DNA of 22,298 nucleotides from Ophiostoma sp. CBS 140.51 (taxonomy: Eukaryota > Ascomycota > Sordariomycetes > Ophiostomatales > Ophiostomataceae): the NCBI GenBank assembly GCA_029298735.1, contig JANSLP010000446.1, forward strand, positions 1 to 22,298, written 5' to 3'. Below are positions 18,059 to 22,298 of this stretch, piece by piece. Within the stretch, counting starts at the first letter, position 1, and each line of letters opens with the position of its first letter. Position numbers and translations under genes: made by a program. Below the pieces are notes generated by a model, which worked only from the letters and a program-made list of their open reading frames with translations, was not told the DNA's origin and ran no database searches.

Positions 18059-20536
18059 CTATTTTGGCGTCCGATCATGGTGCCATTCGGCCTCGTCCTG
18101 GCCCATCGGCCATTCGTCGGTGTCCTCTAGTATCCAGTCGATAATTTCGTTGGACAGTCCGCCAATGGATGTCAGTTTTCGACGGACTGCCGCGGCCCAC
18201 CAGTCATGCTGCTGTGGCGGTACGGTGCGTGTTGACACGGTGCGGCCATGGGCTCCCGGATCAACCAGCGATAATGTCAGCCACCGAACATGGCCCGGCT
18301 GGTTAGCATCCACGAGGCAAAATGGATTGATGCGGTGTCCAAGAGCAGCAGGAAATGCCACAACACGGCCCTCCCGCATAGCCACGGTGCCAATGTCTTG
18401 AAAATCATAAACGCCATATCCCTCGTTCCACAAGTCGCTCACGGGCATGCCAAGCACCTCGGCCAGGGCGTCTTTGTCATTGTCCTTGCCGACCAGGTGC
18501 GGCGGTACATTGTGCCAATCGTACTTGTAGGCCTCGTCGTAACGGTATTCTGTGATATCGGACTGTGACTGTCGAAAGGCCAGATGCGGCGTAGTCACAT
18601 TCGTCAAATCAAACGCCACCATGGCCGTCGCCACGATGTTGTCCTCCACGCGAGACCATCCGTCACTGTCCGGCGGCTTGCCAAACTGGCACACGGCCTT
18701 GTTCTGGGTCACAGCTTCGGCAAAGGCTTCCTTTGTTTTCTGTGCATAGATCGCCTGCCATGTTGTCGCACCGGGTCCATAAGCTGGCCCGTCTGGCGTA
18801 AGTGCAATGCTGTTGATGGCAACGAGCACTTGCAGGCCTTGCTCCTGAAACTGTTGGACAGGGTCGATTGCCTTTTTCTCGTGCGCGAGCATTGCCTCCT
18901 TCCAATCATCGTACAAGCCGGGCTCTGGGTGTCGGTGGATGATCCGCTGGCGCGTCTTATCGCAAAGCCGGCCCCACATATCCTCATCGTCATCGTTGTT
19001 GATGCCATCTTTGCCGTCTCCTCCACCATAGTCCTGGAGATACTCGTTGGCTTTCTGCCACACGTCCGAGTTAAGCGGAGGTAGAGACAAATGTTCCTTG
19101 CCAATGACGTCATGGAATCCGCATTCTAGAAAGTATTCTTCCCGGTATCGTTCTCGACTGCCAACCGGTAGTTGATCGATGGCAACCTTGGCCTCGCGGT
19201 ATTCTTTCTTCCTTGCCTCGGACGGCACACGAAAAGCCACGGCCCAGTGAGGCAGCTCATTTTCGTATGCCAAACCGCGGACAACGATGCGCAGCGGCGC
19301 CCGCCAGTGCCCGCCGTTCACAGCAAGGCAGTCACTCCATGGCCAGATCACGTGCGCGAGGACCTGCTCAATGGCCCGGTAGAGGTTCTTGTGGTCGGGG
19401 TGCAGGTTGTTAATGTAGGATGTGATTTGCACGCCGACCGTCGTCTTTGTATCCTGTCCGGTGAATGCCACTTCGCAAGGCAGTGGCAGATATTGGTGCC
19501 GCTCCTGTTTCGACTGGTATGTTTCCAGCGCGCTCGAGTTGGCACCGTACGATGCCAACACGTTATCCAGTGCGACTGTGTTGCCGTCTGATAAATACTG
19601 TGTGCGGCCATTCACTAGTGGGTAGAGTCGAGGATCAACCAGGGCTGCAATTCTGTATTCTGACTCGGTAAGCCTCGGACCGAGAACGAGAGGTTGACCG
19701 TCTTCGTCTTCCGTCGGCATGTCCCAGTGGGCAGTGAGGCGGTCAAGGACAACGTTGGCTGGCGTCGGCTCGCCGCTGTCGGAATAAAAGTCGTCCAAAT
19801 TGCCAAACATACCGTCCTCTGTCTCTGCCTCGATCTCTGCCAACACCTCTGCTTGCACATTTGTCTGCGTGTCTGCCTGTGCCTCGCCATGCACTCCTGC
19901 AGTTGCCTCCGTTTGCACGATCTCAAGGTACTCTGTAAATGGAGGGACATCAGCGACCTCGACTGTGACATCAGTTACAGGCGAGATATGGCGACGCGGG
20001 AGGGGTAGACTAATCGTTTTCGGCGAGTCGAGCCACTCTCGCCATGCTTGAGCCTGTGGTTCGTGCTGCTCTCGCTGCTTTCGGAGGATTCGTCGTTGTT
20101 CGTGGTATTCGTACTCGTCAAGTAGGGGCTTGATTCCTTGCCGGAGGACTGAACAAGCGTCCTGTAGCGCTGCCGTTGCGTCCACCTTGCATACGCACAG
20201 CCCCGTGTCTAGTACACGAACGTATCCCCGGTCTTTGTAATCGGCGGCTTTGTCGCGTAGTTCACGGACGATCCACGGCCACGTCGTGCCTTGCAGGAGA
20301 CGGGGGTTGGCAACTAAGTCGCTCTCGGTGATTTCGTTGCGCCACTGTACGATGACGGCGTCGTCAAAGATGTCTTCGAACCAGGTCGGCTTGTCAGTCA
20401 GATGCTCCATCACGACGGCCATGGCGGACTCCTGCGCCGTAACAATTGGCGGACTTGGTTCGCCAGACCGCAGGCTGCGGAACCTGGCAGAGCTCAGTCT
20501 AGCAAGCTCGATGCCTCTATCTCTGTCGGACAACAT
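18059..20536 (-). CDS. DUF4246 family protein
   Basis: A single uninterrupted frame of 825 residues. It matches the fungal DUF4246 pattern: TAQESAMAVVMEHLTDKPTWFEDIFDD (split near residues 33-59) followed by WPWIVRELRDKA and the RVLDTGLCVCKVD segment, a central RLYPLVNGRTQYL/HWRAPLRIVVRG part, and C-terminal GRVVAFPAALGHRINPF, PGHVRWLTLSLVDP and VPPQQHDWW. Function is unknown. The spaced His734 and Arg751 at the end of a beta-rich region recall the distal His and 2-oxoglutarate Arg of Fe(II) dioxygenases, which is inference. Residues about 210-250 are an Ala/Glu/Thr/Gln-rich low-complexity insert, and another acidic Gly/Asp insert precedes MWGRLCDKTRQR. No signal peptide or membrane helix is seen. 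The start at 20536 is the first Met; Met39 is an alternative. It is convergent with the NLR and has no evident functional partner. Confidence 0.85.
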   Translation of the reverse strand: MLSDRDRGIELARLSSARFRSLRSGEPSPPIVTAQESAMAVVMEHLTDKPTWFEDIFDDAVIVQWRNEITESDLVANPRLLQGTTWPWIVRELRDKAADYKDRGYVRVLDTGLCVCKVDATAALQDACSVLRQGIKPLLDEYEYHEQRRILRKQREQHEPQAQAWREWLDSPKTISLPLPRRHISPVTDVTVEVADVPPFTEYLEIVQTEATAGVHGEAQADTQTNVQAEVLAEIEAETEDGMFGNLDDFYSDSGEPTPANVVLDRLTAHWDMPTEDEDGQPLVLGPRLTESEYRIAALVDPRLYPLVNGRTQYLSDGNTVALDNVLASYGANSSALETYQSKQERHQYLPLPCEVAFTGQDTKTTVGVQITSYINNLHPDHKNLYRAIEQVLAHVIWPWSDCLAVNGGHWRAPLRIVVRGLAYENELPHWAVAFRVPSEARKKEYREAKVAIDQLPVGSRERYREEYFLECGFHDVIGKEHLSLPPLNSDVWQKANEYLQDYGGGDGKDGINNDDDEDMWGRLCDKTRQRIIHRHPEPGLYDDWKEAMLAHEKKAIDPVQQFQEQGLQVLVAINSIALTPDGPAYGPGATTWQAIYAQKTKEAFAEAVTQNKAVCQFGKPPDSDGWSRVEDNIVATAMVAFDLTNVTTPHLAFRQSQSDITEYRYDEAYKYDWHNVPPHLVGKDNDKDALAEVLGMPVSDLWNEGYGVYDFQDIGTVAMREGRVVAFPAALGHRINPFCLVDANQPGHVRWLTLSLVDPGAHGRTVSTRTVPPQQHDWWAAAVRRKLTSIGGLSNEIIDWILEDTDEWPMGQDEAEWHHDRTPK

Positions 20537-21076
20537 CTTCGCAGGAGAGGTCGCTCATGGCGTCTGTGTCGAAAAGCGATGCATGATGACGATGGCTGTT
20601 GAGAGCTCTGGGGCAAGCTGTCGGGACAAGTAGCAGCCATTGCAAATACCTGCTCACGCGCTGTGCCGCGCAAACAAGATTATCCGCAGACCCGTCTTGT
20701 TCCAGGCAATCGTGTGTGTCCGACACGTGGAAATGATAGTAGTCAGTTATTTGTGGCTCAGAGATGGGCGAATGTGTTCTGTAAATAATACCGTTTGCCC
20801 TGTCAGTCGCTCCTGTCATTTATGGCTGCTAAATTCCGCGCGCGGCCGGGGCCGTAGCTCCCTGGGCCGCCACGATCCACAGTAAATATCCATTGCACCT
20901 TCCACTGTCAGCGGCTGGTGCATCTTCGCAACGAAATGGCTTTCGTTGAGGGGTCGGCTTGTGTTGTCTTGGCCTGTTGGTGAGGCAGTGGGGGCCATAT
21001 CCGTACCACTAGCACAACGACACTGGATACTTGAGGCCTGACAAACGAGCAAATCGAAAAGCAGTCGCTGCGACAG
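20537..21076. other. Intergenic spacer, DUF4246 promoter side
   Basis: About 540 bases between the DUF4246 start and the tRNA. There is a GC-rich patch at about 20835-20875. No gene is supported on either strand; minus-strand open frames here lack recognisable domains. Confidence 0.5.
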
Positions 21077-21147
21077 GCGTCGGTGGTTTAGTGGTAAAAT
21101 CTGTCGTTGCCATCGACAGGCCCCGGGTTCGATTCCCGGCCGACGCA
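21077..21147 (+). tRNA. tRNA-Gly (anticodon GCC)
   Basis: A complete 71-base intronless cloverleaf. The acceptor stem GCGTCGG (21077-21083) pairs with CCGACGC (21140-21146), with discriminator A at 21147. The D arm contains the A box TGGTTTAGTGG. The anticodon stem TGTCG/CGACA closes the 7-base loop TTGCCAT, anticodon GCC at 21109-21111. The T stem CCGGG/CCCGG closes TTCGATT, giving the B box GGTTCGATTCC. All stems pair fully, so it should be functional and read GGC/GGU glycine codons. Confidence 0.97.
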
Positions 21148-21488
21148 TGATGAATTTTTTGACTTTCAGTTCTTTTTTTTTGTCTATTTTTACCTCCCAG
21201 GTTCTTTCTTCATGGATTTGTACAACCTGCTGTTGGTGCATTCTTCTTTTTCTTTTTTTTTATATTTGTTGTCCCATGAATTCCATCACTTAGGACCAAA
21301 CACTGGCTTCCTTTATTGTTTCTGTCCATCCCTCCAAACTTAAATGCCTCACTGGACAAGTGGACTGGACCAAGCAATATTTGTGCAGCCCCCGAATCAC
21401 AATGTGTCGTCAAATCCCACACCTCACGACTCACACGTAAACCCACAACCATGCGAACTTTCTTCAGCCTTACGCCATAAACAAAGCG
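21148..21488. other. T-rich spacer downstream of tRNA
   Basis: About 340 bases between the tRNA and the DUF7924-type gene, with several T tracts (around 21173-21182 and 21244-21260). I see no gene in it. Confidence 0.55.
21155..21160 (+). terminator. RNA polymerase III terminator
   Basis: A run of six T begins eight bases after the tRNA's last base, the normal Pol III stop signal. Longer T tracts follow nearby as possible back-up. Confidence 0.8.
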
Positions 21489-22076
21489 ATGTGCACCCAG
21501 GCGCAGGCGGACTATTTGACGACCACAGCGCCCTTCTATCAACGTACATCCTTGGAAGACAAATACACGACCCACGCCATGGAAGGACGAGTCCTCAAGA
21601 CACGAGCCCGAGTGGTCAGCAGTGAAGATGAAGAGGAGCAGCACCCGCCGAAACGAGCACGGTTGGCGCGACGGAACCTAGCACGACTAGAAAAGTCGAC
21701 CTCAACAGCGGCGTCGACCATACAGGCTAGTGAAGACGTCTTCCTTCTCCCGGGCAAGTCGAAACCGCCCAGCAACTTGGAGGAGATCCGCCAACGTCTT
21801 GACCAGCCACACGACACACCATCACCGCCCGAGTCCCGATATGAGCTTTACGTGGAAGCCGTCGAAGCAGCCGAGACCGAAGCAACGATTGTGTCGCAAG
21901 TAGAGCGACTGCTCAAGCATCCCGAGACCAAGGGTTACCGCCTTGTACTCAACCAGGCCTTTTTGGCTTACCCTGAAGATGCTGGCTTCAACGAAGGCCT
22001 CGAGTCACCACAGCCAAACATTGTCGAAGGCCTGTCCTTAAATGAGTACCGATGGTTTCCTGTGCGCCATGCTTGA
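21489..22076 (+). CDS. DUF7924-type protein, C-terminally truncated
   Basis: An open frame of 195 residues from 21489. The family pattern more likely starts at the Met at 21579 (MEGRVLKTRARVVSSEDEEE), which has G at -3 and +4, leaving 165 residues. Visible parts are a basic, probably nuclear-targeting PPKRARLARRNLARLEK, then the DUF7924 N-terminal half: SKPPSNLEEIRQRL, SPPESRYELYVEAVEAAETE, KGYRLVLNQAFLAYP, GFNEGLESPQPNIVEGL and EYRWFPV. From memory of the family, related proteins continue for about 200 residues after this point. Here the frame ends three residues later, and no continuation is seen in any frame of the next 200 bases. Function of the family is unknown; it is often multicopy in Sordariomycetes. 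It is probably a truncated copy cut by a rearrangement, lying 340 bp from a tRNA gene. Confidence 0.65.
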   Translation: MCTQAQADYLTTTAPFYQRTSLEDKYTTHAMEGRVLKTRARVVSSEDEEEQHPPKRARLARRNLARLEKSTSTAASTIQASEDVFLLPGKSKPPSNLEEIRQRLDQPHDTPSPPESRYELYVEAVEAAETEATIVSQVERLLKHPETKGYRLVLNQAFLAYPEDAGFNEGLESPQPNIVEGLSLNEYRWFPVRHA

Positions 22077-22158
22077 TCGAATTACTCAATATTGGAAAAA
22101 CTGGCTGCGGCTGTGAGGCACAATTAGAGACTGTAAACAGAAAGCCTCGGTGAGCATG

Positions 22159-22298
22159 TCACCCTCGCAAGACTTGAACTTTGGTTTGAGCGGGCAGAGG
22201 CAGAGCGAGTGGACAGAGCACAATAAAATCGTTGGCCTGGGCCTCGCGCGTGGCGGACTCTTCGATGGTGCTTAGTTTCGAGTCGGCGAACGCGGGGA
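22159..22298 (-). CDS. Possible partial gene entering from the right edge
   Basis: A frame on the minus strand is open from the window edge to a stop at 22159, about 46 residues. It includes SKLSTIEESATREAQANDF and IVLCPLALPLP. The first part looks like real protein and recalls secreted fungal proteins with a D-F-I-x-x-C-P segment, but I cannot name the family. After the CPLALPLP stretch the quality falls, and an adjacent frame reads LKPKFKSCEGDMLTEAF, so the 3' end may be frameshifted or spliced. Only more flanking sequence can settle it. Confidence 0.25.
   Translation of the reverse strand, partial: PAFADSKLSTIEESATREAQANDFIVLCPLALPLPAQTKVQVLRG

Noticed and set aside
20816..21241. Open frame of about 141 codons on the minus strand containing RRPGIEPGA
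   Set aside because: This is the well-known artefact from translating the complement of a tRNA gene; the tRNA-Gly on the plus strand explains it.
1..22298. CRISPR array, bacterial operon or intact transposon
   Set aside because: No spaced palindromic repeats, no transposase or reverse transcriptase motifs, and gene structure is plainly fungal.

Overview
The window is nuclear DNA of a filamentous ascomycete, most likely a Sordariomycete. The signs are short spliceosomal introns (51-69 bp, GTGAGT/GTAAGC donors, CTAAC-type branch points), a Zn(II)2Cys6 regulator, a lipase-NB-ARC-TPR NOD-like receptor, a GtaA-type secreted glutaminase, DUF4246 and DUF7924 proteins (families I know from fungi), and GC-rich genes separated by AT-richer spacers. 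I cannot name the species.

Layout, left to right: an orphan small gene (minus strand, 76-627); a 1.2 kb spacer with short direct repeats; a regulator with two consecutive Zn2Cys6 clusters (plus, 1860-4504, two introns); a convergent cytosolic-type arylsulfatase (minus, 4600-6525); a 1 kb divergent promoter; a sugar-porter MFS transporter (plus, 7554-9278, one intron); a 1.3 kb spacer; a secreted GtaA-family protein (plus, 10575-12691, one intron); an NLR split into two reading frames by an apparent one-base loss (plus, 13263-16822); a 1.2 kb spacer that may hold a gene relic; a DUF4246 protein (minus, 18059-20536); a tRNA-Gly(GCC) (21077-21147); a C-terminally truncated DUF7924-type gene (plus, to 22076); and a possible partial coding end entering from the right edge (minus, 22159-22298).

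The regulator, sulfatase and transporter sit together and suggest a small catabolic module: import of a (possibly sulfated) organic substrate, intracellular desulfation, and local control. A CGG-containing 11-mer occurs both upstream of the regulator and in the sulfatase/transporter promoter, which fits this idea but does not prove it. The right part (NLR with frame break, possible relic, tRNA, truncated DUF7924) looks like a fast-evolving, rearranged accessory region. No CRISPR array, intact transposon or bacterial-type operon was seen.
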